DNA of 64,000 nt from Isoetes taiwanensis (lineage: Eukaryota > Streptophyta > Lycopodiopsida > Isoetales > Isoetaceae): assembly GCA_021234155.1 (NCBI GenBank), contig JAJEKV010000011.1, positions 498,001 through 562,000 on the forward strand, given 5' to 3'. Below are positions 21,702-33,400 of the stretch, piece by piece. Both the position numbers and the translations under genes were made by a program. Position 1 is the stretch's first letter. Each line of letters starts with the position of its first letter. Below the pieces are notes generated by a model. The model searched no databases and was not told where the DNA came from. It was given only the letters and a program-made list of their open reading frames with translations.

Positions 21702-22205
21702 TTATCCAATTAATGAAATCATGCTTTCTTCTTCCTCCTCTCCTTCCTGCTCTTGCTGATACTGCAAAAGCATCTGCTCTTCTGCTTGCACTGCTATGGG
21801 GTCCACCTCCATCGGAGGGATAGAGGTTGCCCCCATTGGGTTTTCAGCGCGGTGGGATAAGAACATAGCTAGGGCGGCAGTGTAGGAGAAATACTTGGTC
21901 CTGTTGGCTGTCAGGACCATGTAGTCTGGCAACCTCTGCGCCTTGTTGGTTAAGTACTTGGCGATGTTGGGGACATCACCCAAGGCTGCTTGAAGGGATG
22001 GGCGGGGAACGAAATATCCTATGCAAGGGGGAACCTGAACAAGGGAGGGTCCTACCCTAGCTTGAAACTCTGCTAACACTTGCCTATATGCTGGGGTTGC
22101 ATTTAGCATAGCTTGGATATCAATTTCTTTCCCAAAGACTTGGAAGATGTCGTTGACATCCGCCTCAAAGATGGGCCTTGGCGCTTGTACCATCGCTGAA
22201 GTCAA
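21702..22205 (-). CDS. Unknown 167-aa protein with acidic tail
   Basis: Single open frame on the minus strand. Residues 1-125 look globular (DVNDIFQVFGKEIDIQAML, VPPCIGYFVPRPSLQAALGD). The tail is Gln/Glu-rich (YQQEQEGEEEEE). A TATA box, CTATAAATAGG, lies at about 22330-22340 on the minus strand, about 130 nt before the ATG, so the leader is longer than in the small genes. It lies between the hairpin pair after the H3-fold gene and small gene 3. No family recognised. The second-segment copy (about 38715-39200) has lost the frame. Confidence 0.55.
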   Translation of the reverse strand: MTSAMVQAPRPIFEADVNDIFQVFGKEIDIQAMLNATPAYRQVLAEFQARVGPSLVQVPPCIGYFVPRPSLQAALGDVPNIAKYLTNKAQRLPDYMVLTANRTKYFSYTAALAMFLSHRAENPMGATSIPPMEVDPIAVQAEEQMLLQYQQEQEGEEEEESMISLIG

Positions 22206-22526
22206 GCGATGGCCATTGTTCTAGCGAAGAAGAGAGTATCGAACGGATGCAGAAGCGCCTCAGGGAGCAGGAAGATCGCCTAAGCAGTGGAAAGCAAACT
22301 TGCAGGGTGCTAAATGAGAAATGGAGGACCTATTTATAGAAAAGGGAAAAACCCTAATTTTGGACTGACCTAAATTTTCTTTGAATTGGGTGATTCTACA
22401 CTATAAAGAGGTGCAATTGCAAGTTTGAAGACTACTTTTAGGGTTTAGGCATGCTAAGAACAAGTGAAAGACCTATTGCAATGGCCCGGAGATCATCTAG
22501 GTATGGCGTGGCAAGAAATTGGTGCG

Positions 22527-22797
22527 AGGTCTCACCTTGCGTTAGCGCGCCAGATAATGGAAAGTTCATTTTACGCCTGGCGCGTGTGTGAGACATGGGG
22601 GTCTAAAATGGGCTAAACTTGATCAGTTTGGGTGATCTCGAGGGTGTAATTCTACTTAACTTCGTCGAGTTAGGCGGAATTGACCCCTTATTTCATCAAT
22701 TTGGGCGATTTTGGGCGATTTGGGCATGGTCTCTGCGTTAAGCCCGGCGAAAAATGAGATTCTCATTTTCTGTCCTGGCGCGACGTGTGAGACATCG
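22527..22797. repeat. Pair of GC-rich hairpins, copy 1 (degraded)
   Basis: Two imperfect inverted repeats (22527-22594 and 22727-22797), about 200 bp apart, correspond to the better-kept pair at 39522-39790. Arms are variants of GTCTCACACGTTGCGCCCAG and CTGGCGCGACGTGTGAGAC. Arm damage here concentrates at CTG/CAG and CG-rich positions. Confidence 0.65.
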
Positions 22798-22905
22798 TCT
22801 CAATTTTGCTCAAAAACTCCAATTTGACCAAAATAAAAGCTAGAATTCAATTTCTTAACCTATTTAAACAAGATTAGACACATTATTTACACAAAATTCC
22901 TTATA

Positions 22906-23331
22906 TTAACAAAATTGTTCATTATTTACAAAAAAGTTCAAGGGCGCTCCCTTGATGTGCCTAGCAAGATGCATATCCTGCCTCATGAGCGTGACCCTCT
23001 TCGCGTGCACGGTGCAGGCCGTTGAATCTTCAAAATGCTGCACTATTTTCGCCTCTGCTGCCTCCTGTAGACACAGCAACATTTCGTCCGTCACCCGCAT
23101 GTTTGTGTTATACTCTTGTATAACTTCTTGGACCAAGCGTTGAAACGGTGCCCGGGGGATCAAGAGTCCGTAACTTCTCTGGAAGTGCCGGATTTCTTTG
23201 AGGGCTCTGTTCTCCAACTTCTTCCTACCGGCCCGCTTCTTTCCTGGTGCTCTGGGAGGCTTGGGCTTCGGTGGCGGCGGCTTCAGGGTCTGGCTTCTTG
23301 TCGGGTGTCTGCCTTCAATCGTTCTCACCAT
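22906..23331 (-). CDS. Divergent histone H3-fold protein (H3-like A), copy 1
   Basis: 141-codon frame. After a basic Pro-rich tail beginning MVRTIEGRHP, the histone fold is plain. The alpha-N/alpha-1 part is [20 protein letters not shown] then QRLVQEV. Alpha-2 is [17 protein letters not shown]. The loop-2/alpha-3 part is [20 protein letters not shown]. LLIPxAPF and AKRVTLM resemble CENH3, but loop 1 has the canonical H3 length, so it is not a clear CENH3. It lacks the RPGT motif and the ARTKQTARKS tail, so it is not a replicative H3. The reading is open far upstream except for one TAG (next entry). Expected to bind DNA or chromatin; partner unknown. Confidence 0.8.
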   Translation of the reverse strand: MVRTIEGRHPTRSQTLKPPPPKPKPPRAPGKKRAGRKKLENRALKEIRHFQRSYGLLIPRAPFQRLVQEVIQEYNTNMRVTDEMLLCLQEAAEAKIVQHFEDSTACTVHAKRVTLMRQDMHLARHIKGAPLNFFVNNEQFC

Positions 23332-23334
23332 GTG

Positions 23335-23795
23335 CTCCTAGTAGTAGGCATTGTATGCCTCCCACTTCACCATGTAAGCGTTGTGCTCCTTGATCCTCTT
23401 CTGATAGACCTTGACGGGGTCTATCACATATGCCTCCCGTTGTGGCCGCGGGGCTTTGACCCTATCCCACGTCGGGAATGGTGGGGGCTTCGGCGGCTGT
23501 CCAGGCTGCTGCTCATCAGGTGCCACCTGCTCCGGTACCTCCTTCTCCACGACTGGGGGCTTCGAAGAACTTGCCCCCTCAGTGTTGGGGACGTAGTCTT
23601 CGTCCGAGTCGTCGGTAGAAGGCGGGGTCTCGTCGCCTGATGGTTCGTTGATGCTGATACCTTTCCCTCGCTTACCAACCCCTACGACCCTTCTTTTGCC
23701 CGCCTTAATGCCTTTGACCTTCTTCCTCTTGGTTCCCGGGGCTGTGGTTGGGTTGTCCTCTCGTTTATTTGTATAAAGAGTGATCCAATATAGTT
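23335..23795 (-). CDS. N-terminal extension in frame with H3-like A
   Basis: Same frame as the H3-like domain, separated from it by one TAG (23335-23337) just before MVRT. It encodes a basic stretch (GTKRKKVKGIKAGKRR), an acidic stretch (DETPPSTDDSDEDYVPN), a Pro-rich stretch and a helical segment (VYQKRIKEHNAYMVKWEAY). The TAG is present in both 17-kb copies. Either the upstream part is a separate gene, the TAG is a mutation older than the duplication, or splicing removes it. A similar layout precedes the second H3-fold gene at 50-51 kb. Confidence 0.5.
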
Positions 23796-24110
23796 ATTCC
23801 TTAGATGCATTTCCCCTATCAGTGGGAAGCCATTGATCGCTAAATCATATACTTTCAGAAGGTGGTCACTATGGATGATGCTCATCTCCCTAACCTGGCT
23901 TATACTGTGGCAATTGGGTCGTGGCACCTCAAGGCCTGCTTTGGAAGGAAAAGCGAGCTCAATGGCTCGCTAGATGGAATGTCGCGGGGAGCATAGGTGC
24001 ATCTGATTTTGCAAACATAGGCATATCACCATAGCTTGAGGCAATACCTTAACGCTTGCTTCCTCAGCAAGATCTAGGATGCCATTGCCCTCGAACAGGT
24101 CAAGATAGCA
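23796..24110 (-). CDS. Upstream exon-like sequence of the H3-like A locus
   Basis: Minus-strand frame reading YLDLFEGNGILDLAEEASVK and, further on, SIIHSDHLLKVYDLAINGF. The second segment keeps it as one 141-codon frame (41100-40675). It ends exactly at the LTR. Across the retrotransposon, the right flank at 53337-53370 continues the same open frame, so element B probably landed in this exon. No family recognised. Confidence 0.4.
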
Positions 24111-24117
24111 CATTATC

Positions 24118-25795
24118 TCATGGCGCCTCCACCTTTAAACATATGGCGCCCGACCGTACACTCGGCGGAAATCCCCGTCCCGGCTCAACAACCGCCCGCA
24201 GGCCCTCAGATCTATCCGCACTCTGGAACCTCCGTAGTGCGGGGAAGGGGACTGAAAGGTGTGTCTTGGCGCCCTTCCCTATGGGCTCCTATCACGTGGA
24301 AGCATAAACCGCGTCGAGAACTAGCAATACAATACAATATGCTACCTCGAAGGGTAGCTCAATCGCATATCCGAGGAGATACAAGGAACATAATCATATA
24401 CCATAAAACATGAGGGGCTCCCTACGGTGGCTCAGGCACATGAGGGGAATCGTACGACTAGATAGGCCTCAAGATAGAAGCGGACCAGAGTCATAACAAT
24501 GGCGGGGCTGGCATAAGACAATGGCTAGGGTTGACCACTCCATCCGCCCCTCCCATTGCATACTTTGCGGATGGGCTAGACCAAGGCGTGGCATGACTCT
24601 AACCTTCCTGGATCGCAATCCCATGGCATCACCCATCGGGACTACTCCGGTTGCATCTCCCCGTCCGAGTGAGGTAGGAAGGGTTGCATCTCCCCTTCCC
24701 GGGGTCTAGAGGCTCCACGCGGCGGCTAGAGAATCGTGGCGACACCGATTAAGAACCGGCCCGAACCCCCAAAACAAGAGCCAAGCTGACACTTGCAACT
24801 CTTGAGAGGCAGGGCAACACCATTGCCCCAGGAGGTGTCGGACCCATGCTCGGCCCACACGAAGTGACCGACCATAAGCCTAGCCCACTATGGGATCCCC
24901 CGAAGCCCCCACTCGGCGGGGATCCTCCCTCCATCTTGCCTCTAGCCCGTTGTGTGTAGTGCTTGAGTCACATCATAGCCTCCATAGCCCGGTGGGTTCC
25001 TATGCACGAGCCGCATGTAATAGGAACTAAAGGATCTACACTAGGAGCATACTACATATGGCCCTAGGTCTCTACCCCCCTTCCCAACACAAGAGGAGCA
25101 ACATGATCAACCAATATCACATACATCACATCATGATCAATATCAATATCATATGAACATCTTAACCTAAACATACATAGCTAACTAACAGTTAGGGTTC
25201 CTTGATTAGGGTTCAAGATGTTCAACAAAAAGGATCTAGGGTGGCTCTACTCTAGACCACGAATCACTAGCCCATCCCCGAGTGCTAACTTCCGGATGAA
25301 CTAACATGAACTCTACTCAACCTACCTCCTCCCGGATCCGCTTCCTCCCATTCTGGCGTCTCCATGCTCCTAGGCGTGGTCCAAGGCCTGCTCCCTCTAC
25401 GATCATACACACCTTCCGGGGCTCTTTGCTCCCAGGCTAGGCTATCTGCCGAGCGGTGCTTTCAAAGCGGAGTTTCGGGCACGTGGATGAGAGTTCAGGT
25501 GCTAGGTCAGGAAAAAGGATCTAGGGTTAGGGTTAGGGTTAGGGCTCATATAGGTGTGGGTCCACATGGGATGCCACGTGGCACCACTAAGATGAGGCCG
25601 TGTGGCGGTTGCCCACTAGGATAAGGCCATGTGGAAATGGGCCTTATCCTAAGGTTATCTAAGTTAAACAATTAACTTAGATGTGCACCCTTGCCACTTA
25701 TCCAAGGCATACAAGGCTACCTAGGTAGACTTCGTGTGGTGACGCGGGTCGAGGAATATATCGTATTTATGGTATATTCCTTGGAACGCATCACA
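24118..25795 (-). repeat. LTR of element B, copy 1
   Basis: Matches the LTRs at 41105 and 51684 over its full length. Its ends are altered (CATGGCGCCTCC in place of the TGTGACGCTCCC start; CGCATCACA at the end). It contains a short TTAGGG array (about 25525-25540) and is followed internally by the polypurine tract complement TTCTCCCCCC. Confidence 0.85.
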
Positions 25796-26626
25796 TTCTC
25801 CCCCCAGGACAATCTTTGTCCTCGACATTGCGCTAAGGTGACGAAACCTATCTATCACGCAAAACAACATAAGATCATACACTTAAGTTTAATTTAAACA
25901 ATCAACTTCCTATTAAGGTTAAATGTCAAAATTTAGGCTATATTTGTACTTATACAAAATTATATAGCCTTAACAAGGTTACTTCCTACAATAATTCAAA
26001 ACATTATTATAAGAGTTATTAGGGTTCATAATCTAAATTATGGTTCCCCCATCTTCTCGTAATGCGCCCCACCTCGAAGCTCCTCTCACTTGCCTGCACA
26101 TGGAGCACATTACGTTAGTTTAATTAATAAGTTTGTGGTTTTAGGGGACCACCCCCCTTACCATACCTTGCACTCGATCATGGCCCTTTCAGATTTGAGC
26201 TTAAGGACCATTTAAGATGATATTATCATCGCCCATGATCAAGTGCTACCTTGTACTCGGCTACCCGGTTCCGAGTACCCCTAGTGCATCATGCCCCAAG
26301 GGTTTTAAGCTAGGGAACGTCTCACGATCCCATCATCGCGCATGATCACTTTGACCTTCACCATGACCCCCCTATGGCCAGGTGTGTGACCCCCACATCG
26401 TGGCATAGAGAGCATCCGACCGATGTCCCATCATCGCGCACCATGCCTTTCCTCTCTCTTTCGCATGACCCTATTGGTCATGCGCACCTCTTGGTGCATG
26501 TTGGCCTAGAGAACGCCTTAAAGGCTTATCTCATCATCGCCCACATGTTCCAAGATTCTGGCATATGTATTCCACAAGCTAGAATACATCTGCCAGAATT
26601 AGAGGTTAACTAAGAAACATACTAAG

Positions 26627-28075
26627 CTAACCTCCTGGCGAGTCGGGGTCAACCAAGTCGGAGACGACTCGCCCATCAAACTTCTTCATAAATTCTGGGT
26701 ATTGCTTCTCCAAATCCTGCTTCAATACCCATGTCGCGTCTTCCACGGGCAAGTGCTTCCACTTGACCAAATACTGGAGGAACTGAGACCTCCTAGTCTT
26801 CTTGAGTGACTTATCAAGAAGTAACTCAGGCACAATTTCAACTTGCTCCTCGGTCATTTCCAACAAAGTTGGAGTATCCAAAACCTCATCAGGGTTAGGG
26901 TTGTGCCTTTTTAATAAACTCACATGGAAGACCTTAAGGTGGGCCAAGAGATCCAACTTGTAGGCTTGAGAGCCCACTCTTCTCCAAGATCGTGAACGGA
27001 CCGGCCCACCTAGGGGCGAGCTTCTTACAATTGCCGATGCGAAGCTTCCCTTGCTTAACCTTTACTTGAGCCAACTTTATCTGCCACAACAACAACTCTG
27101 GAGGAGTTTTATGTCTATCTGCTTGACTCTTCAGATATGCCCATGCTGATTGAAGATACTCTCACACTTCTACCAAAAGCTCCCGCATATATGCTGTTGT
27201 TGTTGAGAAACTTCCACCTTGGGCACTAGATTATGCCAAATGACTAGGGTCAAGCATTGATAACATCTTCGATGACTCTTGCTTCATATTATTGTACATA
27301 ATTGATCAGGTGGATGTACTCGGTCCATTTGGATTACTTGTTCCAATCATAGTTTCTCAACGTGCTCTCCAAAATTGTGTTGGCGCGGTCCCTTTGCCGA
27401 TTTGACTGCAAAAGATAAGCAAAACTCATCAACAAGTTGGTGCAGCTCGTGTTGAAGAAGTCTTGCTAACGTCGCTAAAGAACTTCGGATCTCTATTGGT
27501 GATGATCGACACATTGCATTCCATGCGACTGAAAAGAACTCTTATGTAGACCACCGCGGCTAGATCCAAAGTGGCATGGCAAGAATGTGCCCTTTTGATA
27601 AACTATATACCACAACCATCAAGGCTTCAAAGCTTCTTGTTGTCCTTGGAAGGCCCGCTATGAAAACCATGCTGAAAACTTGCCACTTGGCGTCTGGCAC
27701 CGCTGCTGGCTCCACTGACATTCTTGGCTATGTCTGATTATCTGCTTCTTCATACCTGGCTAGACGTAGCTACTTCTAATCTTGAAGTAGGCCTTTATAA
27801 ATTTTGCATGGCCGGAAATAGAGCTTATTATGCGTGTCCTGGAAAATTTTTCTTACTCCTTATGCTTTGAGTATAGTTGTTCTTTGATATTAAAGATTAC
27901 CTTCCTTTTTAAAATATTTGAAGGTTTCTCTTTCTTAATCCGTTCTTGCATTCTTGTAAGGACTAGCCCATCATGTGCTTGAACTCCATGTTGGGGGAGA
28001 TGGCTTCTTCTATCTTCTTGCCGAATTCGCTTGCCGAAGTGGAGATGGCATTGCAAATTGCTGCTTCAAAAGCTT
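26627..28075 (-). pseudogene. Element B integrase-chromodomain remnant, copy 1
   Basis: The chromodomain (FLQYLVKWKHLPVEDATW, 26977-26627) is intact and very close to that of element A. Upstream integrase sequence is recognisable in pieces (LRIGNCKKLAPRWAGPF, ITNRDPKFFSDV) but broken by many stops and frameshifts. The catalytic core is not usable. Confidence 0.8.
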
Positions 28076-29060
28076 GCCAATGAGTGGCGACGTCTTAACA
28101 TCTCCACGACTGCATGCTCTTCCTTGATTTGCTGTAGGTCACGATGCCGTCGAAGAGAATTGATGAAGAAATCATCGAAGGAATCTTCGAAGATGTCGTC
28201 CTCAAATGCATACAAGTTGGTGGAGCATTCCATAGACTCAAGGGCATCACTGTGAAGTGATAGTGCCCATACCAAGTTCTGAAGGAGTCTTATAATTATC
28301 TTCCCTTTTCATCCTTATTTGCTGATTGCCCGAGCTTAAGTCGATTTTGTAGAAGAATCCTGCTTTTTGGGGCTGATCCATTATGTCGTTGCTTGTTGAG
28401 CTGCCCATGGTTGATATACATCTTTAGACTTCCATCCTGGTCGAAAGGATCCCCAAGTTGATCAACTCCTACAACTGCTTCTTGAGCTCTGCTAGCTCGG
28501 AAGTGCTGATTCTATAAAGATCCTTGCTGATCGGCTCTGCCTCCAGTGCAAGAGTGATTTCGAACTCTATGCCTCTATAGAGCAAAAGCTCTCAAATTTC
28601 ACCTGGAGATATATCATGGGACTTCTTGATTAACTTAGAAATTGGCCGAGGCAACTGTTTCGAAGTAGCATCTTCCTTCTTACTCTTGTAGTCGGGGTCG
28701 ACAACTTGTAGCTTGTGTACGACCTCATTCCTCATGATGTACTTAAGTAATTGCTTTACTGACATGCGTTGCACGATTGGAATTACTTCCTTAACTTAAT
28801 TATAAGGTACTTGCTCTTTGGTGCTGGGATAAGTATCTCTTGCTTATGATAATCAATTATTGCCTTAGCCAGCTTTAATATTGCATGCTTATTATGAGGT
28901 CATAGTTGCCAATGTACATAAGTTGGTGCCGATGCTCTACTTTGCTTCGCTTAAGGTTGATGTCGAACTTGACTCTTGTTCCGTTGGTTTTGGCCTTGGC
29001 TTAATTACTGGCCTAGATTTAGACTTAAGAGTCTTGCTCTTAAAGATGTCCATCATCTAG
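28076..29060 (-). pseudogene. Element B RT and protease remnants, copy 1
   Basis: Fragments of RT (FTVMPLSLWNAP-like; the YxDD region reads LFDGIV, so the second catalytic Asp is lost) lie beside a deletion that removes most of RT and RNase H. The stretch 28774-28592 matches the protease-to-RT linker of element A (MQRMSVKQLLKYI). Pol of element B is therefore internally deleted as well as mutated. Confidence 0.7.
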
Positions 29061-30770
29061 GAGGTGCAAAATTACAAGTTAAAGAACTACTTACATAAAT
29101 CCTATGGCCACAAGTTAGTCGGCATGACATTACTTTTGGGCACACATAGAAAACTATATGATTAGATAATTATTCTTATTTTAGATCTAATCTATACTCT
29201 AGGATCTACCCTTTCTTAATTATTGCCCTCTTGAAATAGCCCCACCTTTGAGTTGATGCCATCTAAGAAGTTGGCCGGACTTATTAGATTGCTTCCCTTC
29301 ATTTGGTCGGATTATTCCTTATGCTGCGGAAGTACTCGTCATATACATGGTCGACGATTATCCTATTATTGAATCCTTCTTAGCGAGGTGATCAAGCTCA
29401 CGAAGAGGTTCCAATATATTGGATATCTGCCAGCAATGTATATAATTATTGTACTCCATACATTTTCTTCCCAATACTTGAAGCTTTGCTCCATTCTTGG
29501 GTCCATTTTCTAAAGGAGAAGACAAAAAAAATCTACTCGAAATTTCGTCCCCATCCCATCATGGATGTTATCACCCATAATTCTAAGAAACTCAACTATC
29601 TGATAGGTCCTCTAGCTTGCTTAAAGCTGGTGTAGTCATTAGTCGTTGGAGTAGCAAGGTGATGATCCATAATTTGTTGAAAAGAATCTGGTATTCTTGG
29701 AGTTGTTGTATGATCATTCGAGTGCTCTGCTTCCTTTCGTTGAACATATTCTGACTCTACTCGTCCTTAATGTATTATCCCTCTTAGTAAGTGGACTTGC
29801 TGATGTAGATAACATAATGCTCGGTGTCGCATCCTAGAACCTCGAAGGTAATGTTCTTCACATTCTAGAATCTTTCATGTCGCTCATCTGCCTTGGAGGT
29901 TACGAGATTTGAGGGTGATTCTTCTAACTCCTGAGTTGATACTGTTGTGTTGACCTTGTCGATTCTATTCTTCGTCCTGCTGGTTGCATGCTGCTGTTGT
30001 AAGGCTGAAGACAATGTCGAGTGCCTTACCACTTCTAACTGTGCAACTTCTCTTGCTGAGAGGAGTTTATTTGCATCCATGTGCAGGGACTATAATCTTG
30101 AGTAATCAGTTAGTAATGCTGGTATTTTGTCCCCCATGTTGCCTCTTCTTGATGGTACTTGACCTCCAATCTCTAAGGTGGAAGATCGAAGATCATCATG
30201 AGCCTGCGATGGTGCTGCTGAGGTTGATGTAGGCGCTCTGAAGTATTGGGGCTGATGAGGAAGAAGTTTGTTGCAGTCTCGCCATACTCGTATTCCTGAG
30301 CAGCCCACCCTTGCTGGCTTGTAATACCTATAATAATTTCTCTTCCGAGGAGATATGCTCAGTCTCATCCTTCAGAACTCTTGATATCATAAGTTGATGA
30401 AGTCATCTACTTGTTGGTGGCATAGCTGTGACATTAGTCGTCGATGTCGGGCCCTTCCTCGAGACAATATGGCGCTTGGAGAATATCCTTGACTAGGAGC
30501 TAATGTGGTCGATTTTTATAAGTGCCATGATGCCCATTGGCTGTTGCATAGCCCTCTTGGCAAGTCTTATGTCTAATCTTGATGTCGCAGTCGTCCTTCC
30601 GATAGGCTCCCCTTTCTTATTTGTGTTCGGCCTTCCCTGTACCCCATCTTGGCCTTTGATTTGCTGAAGTTTCCTCCATAAGTTTGCCTCTGCTTTCAAT
30701 TCGTTGATGTTGTCAAGTGGCTCCACTGTCGAGGCTCGAGGATCTGTAACGAAGGTTCTCCTGACCTATT
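29061..30770 (-). pseudogene. Element B gag-region remnant, copy 1
   Basis: Minus-strand pieces in several frames: 30726-30493 (NINELKAEANLWRKLQQIK, preceded by EPRQ-like sequence), 30368-30090 and 30080-29865. They occupy the position of gag between protease and 5' untranslated sequence. No zinc knuckle is intact. Assignment rests mainly on position. Confidence 0.5.
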
Positions 30771-31169
30771 TTACTGCCTTAAGCACAAGGTAACTAATAC
30801 TACCACAAGAACAATTACTTATATCTACTAACTCTACAAACCCTATTTTTATGCCTTTATCCACTCTCCCTCAATTGACCCACCTGGCACTTTACTAGGC
30901 ACTGAGAAATGTACTTATTTACTGTTATGGGGTGGTAGAAGGAGACTCATTCACTGGGTGTACTTGGTGTGCTAGATTGAATTACTTAGATAGAATTAAT
31001 TCCTAGACAATTATCTATGATACAAGGCATGGCTGAAGACACTTGATGATAGTGCACCTATAACGTGTGTTGGTGTATCGTACCAACGTGTGACAACAAT
31101 TTCTAAGGCCTTGGCAACTAGCCGGGTTTCTAAGGAAAAGGTTTAATTATACTACCTATAGAATATAGA

Positions 31170-32050
31170 ATAGAATAGAATATACATTAACGTCCCTCAG
31201 GCCGTGAGGCCCCCGGACTTGTGTAGCATCCTGCGAGCTCCCATAGGGTGCTGCCAGCAAACAGACGCATAGGTTTTATGTAGCCATCTAGCGGGCTTCA
31301 CTTGTTCTTTACATATTACCCGCATCATGCTTATAGCTGGCTTCTTGGCCATACACAAATGCATCGTTATAAACAGTTTTGAACTGTACTTTGTGGGCTT
31401 CTCTGATCCGCCTCATCCGTGCTTTTCAGATTAATAGCCCTCTCTCTTTGTGCACCCCCCGGTGTCTTATTATCATTTCTTTTATAGCTTTCGCTATGTC
31501 TGTGAGTGTCTCTTCTTTGTCCATCAGTGCTGGGAGTGGGAGATCCCACCTGACCTTGTTAAATTTGGACCTTATGTCGTTGTAAACCGGACACTCCTTT
31601 ACCATGTGCTCTTCGTCTTCTATTTTTCCTGAGTCACATACCCGGCATATTCGCTCTGCTCTATCTATTTTCCTCCATCTATCTTTCTCAATTCGGAGGT
31701 CGTGGCTTCCCATCCTGAATCTGGCCAGTGTTCCCCTGTTGCTTCTATTCAACATGGTGCTTTTGTATGTGATATGCCCTATCTGTTTCCCTGGATTGAA
31801 GGTTTCCAATAGCCACTGTTTTTTGGGCCCTGTGTGCCGTGCCATCCAGGCTCTCACTGCTCTGCCTGTCCATTCTTCGTCCCATCCGTCTGATTGTATA
31901 ATCTGACTTAGTTGCATCCCCATATTTGCTGTCCATTTCGCCAATTCGTTAAACCATCCTTTGCCCGCTGTTATATGCTGTTTTGCTGATTCATCTATCG
32001 CTAGTGACGCCAGTTTGTCCTCTTTCCCCGTGGTCGTTGTCCTTTATTAG
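31170..32050 (-). pseudogene. LINE C-terminal remnant, copy 1
   Basis: Minus-strand frame 31944-31426 ends with a zf-RVT-like finger typical of non-LTR retrotransposons (ERICRVCDSGKIEDEEHMVKE, CPVYNDIR). Its 3' end, near 31140-31180, is a run of TTCTA-like units as the tail. It is a 5'-truncated insertion inside element B, upstream of gag. Confidence 0.7.
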
Positions 32051-32168
32051 GTACCTAAGCGTCCTTTTCAGTGAGGCGACAAGACACTTAGCAAGATAAG
32101 AGCGACAACTAAAATTTTGTGATGAGTGCGGATGCCGTCTCTATCTAGCTTAAGGATCTTGGTTCTAA

Positions 32169-32318
32169 CTATAAGGCTTGGTCATATTGGCAAATGATGT
32201 CGGTGTAATAGGGAGTTGTAGTCAAAATGGCATGGAGATCAAAGAGATGATCAAATACATGGAAGGCTTGCTTTCGGCGGCCTCAATCGTACCATCTAAC
32301 AAAGCTTGATGGTGCCAT
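32169..32318 (-). CDS. Small ORF (~48 aa) with TATA box, copy 1
   Basis: Counterpart of the cleaner copy at 49111-49257, with small length differences. It has a TATA box (minus-strand CTATAAAAAGGG, 32427-32438) about 110 nt before the ATG. It lies downstream of the second H3-fold gene and its hairpins, as the 167-aa gene does after H3-like A. Confidence 0.35.
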
Positions 32319-33042
32319 TGAGCAGAGATAGCTATGAAAAATGGTTGCTGGGATTAAGCAAAGGGCTAGAAAATCGCCAAAGGAGCTGAGAGCAGTTATG
32401 ATGGGGAGAAAATGACAAATGATGGCCCTTTTTATAGACTAGGGGTACCTCGGGTTCCGTGCACAAAGGTTCCGATGGGGGCGGACTTGAATCTATAGCC
32501 ATGGTTGTCCAAATGAGCTACCATGAAGTGTAATTCTAAACAAAGCAAAGCAAGAAACACTACATGGCAGTTTGTTGGGTCAAAATTGGTCAATTTAGGC
32601 AAAATTGGGCGAAATCGGGTGGCGTCGCGAGAAATAGCTCTGCTACCGAGGGCTTGCATGTTTTTCAGCGATGCGACCCGATTTTCGGTCATTTCTATTC
32701 CTATGAAGGGTTTTTGGGAATTTAAACATCCTAACATGACTTTTCAAAGATGATTCTAACCTAACTAGCAACTTTTCTTACTCAAATTGACACCTATTTC
32801 TATCGAAAGCCAAATCGGGTGGCGTCGCGAAAATGGCTCAAGGCCGAGGGCGCGAGTGGTTTTCGCGATGCGACCGAAGTTGACTTTGACTTTGACTTTT
32901 TTTTTTTTTTGCAAACCGGGTTAGGCTGCGTTAGCGACGCGAGGCCTTTCTCGCGATCCAACCCAAGTTGACTTTGACTCCATATATATACATACAACCA
33001 TTACTTCTAGGAACATATATACATACAAGTTCAAAATCTTAT

Positions 33043-33400
33043 TCAAAGATTCCTAAATTTCATTTTTTTTTTTCTAATCCTCCAAGCTAGGTTCATGCTC
33101 TTGAGCATAATGGTCATCCTCTTGGCATGAATGGTGCGGATCTTGGCCTCCTCGGCTTTGGCCGCTTCTGGCGAGATCCCCGCCATCGTTGATGTGGTTC
33201 CGTAGTCGTGGCCCATCTTGAACTCCTCAATAGACCTTTGATGTAGGCACTTTCGAAGAGAGTTTCGGATCATCGACCGGTATGATGTTGGCAATGTCGA
33301 ATATCTTTGAAAGCAGCTCTCTTGTCTTTGGGGATTTGGCCCATGGCGGACCTTCTTCGGGGAATCGGGTCAAGGTGGTGGAGGCTTGATTTTCGACTGT
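33043..33400 (-). pseudogene. Second histone H3-fold gene (H3-like B), copy 1
   Basis: The C-terminal half is readable (MGHDYGTTSTMAG, then IRTIHAKRMTIMLKSMNLAW). The N-terminal part of the fold is shifted out of frame relative to the copy at 50011-50320, where it reads through. Differences fall at CTG/CAG positions, so the break may be a sequencing error. Confidence 0.65.

Noticed and set aside
21702-22205. 167-aa protein as a histone H2A or H2B partner for H3-like A
   Set aside because: A short resemblance (ATPAYRQVLAEF to the H2A docking helix) does not extend. No full histone fold can be traced.
22906-23331. H3-like A as the host CENH3
   Set aside because: Loop 1 has canonical H3 length, the gene lies in a repeat-rich array in two copies, and one copy is frame-broken. 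LLIPxAPF alone is not enough.
23116-23640. 174-codon plus-strand frame
   Set aside because: Antisense to H3-like A and its extension; Leu/Arg-rich without motifs.
25520-25545. TTAGGG repeats as a telomeric remnant
   Set aside because: Only three units, inside an LTR and repeated in the other LTR copies. Plant telomeres are usually TTTAGGG.
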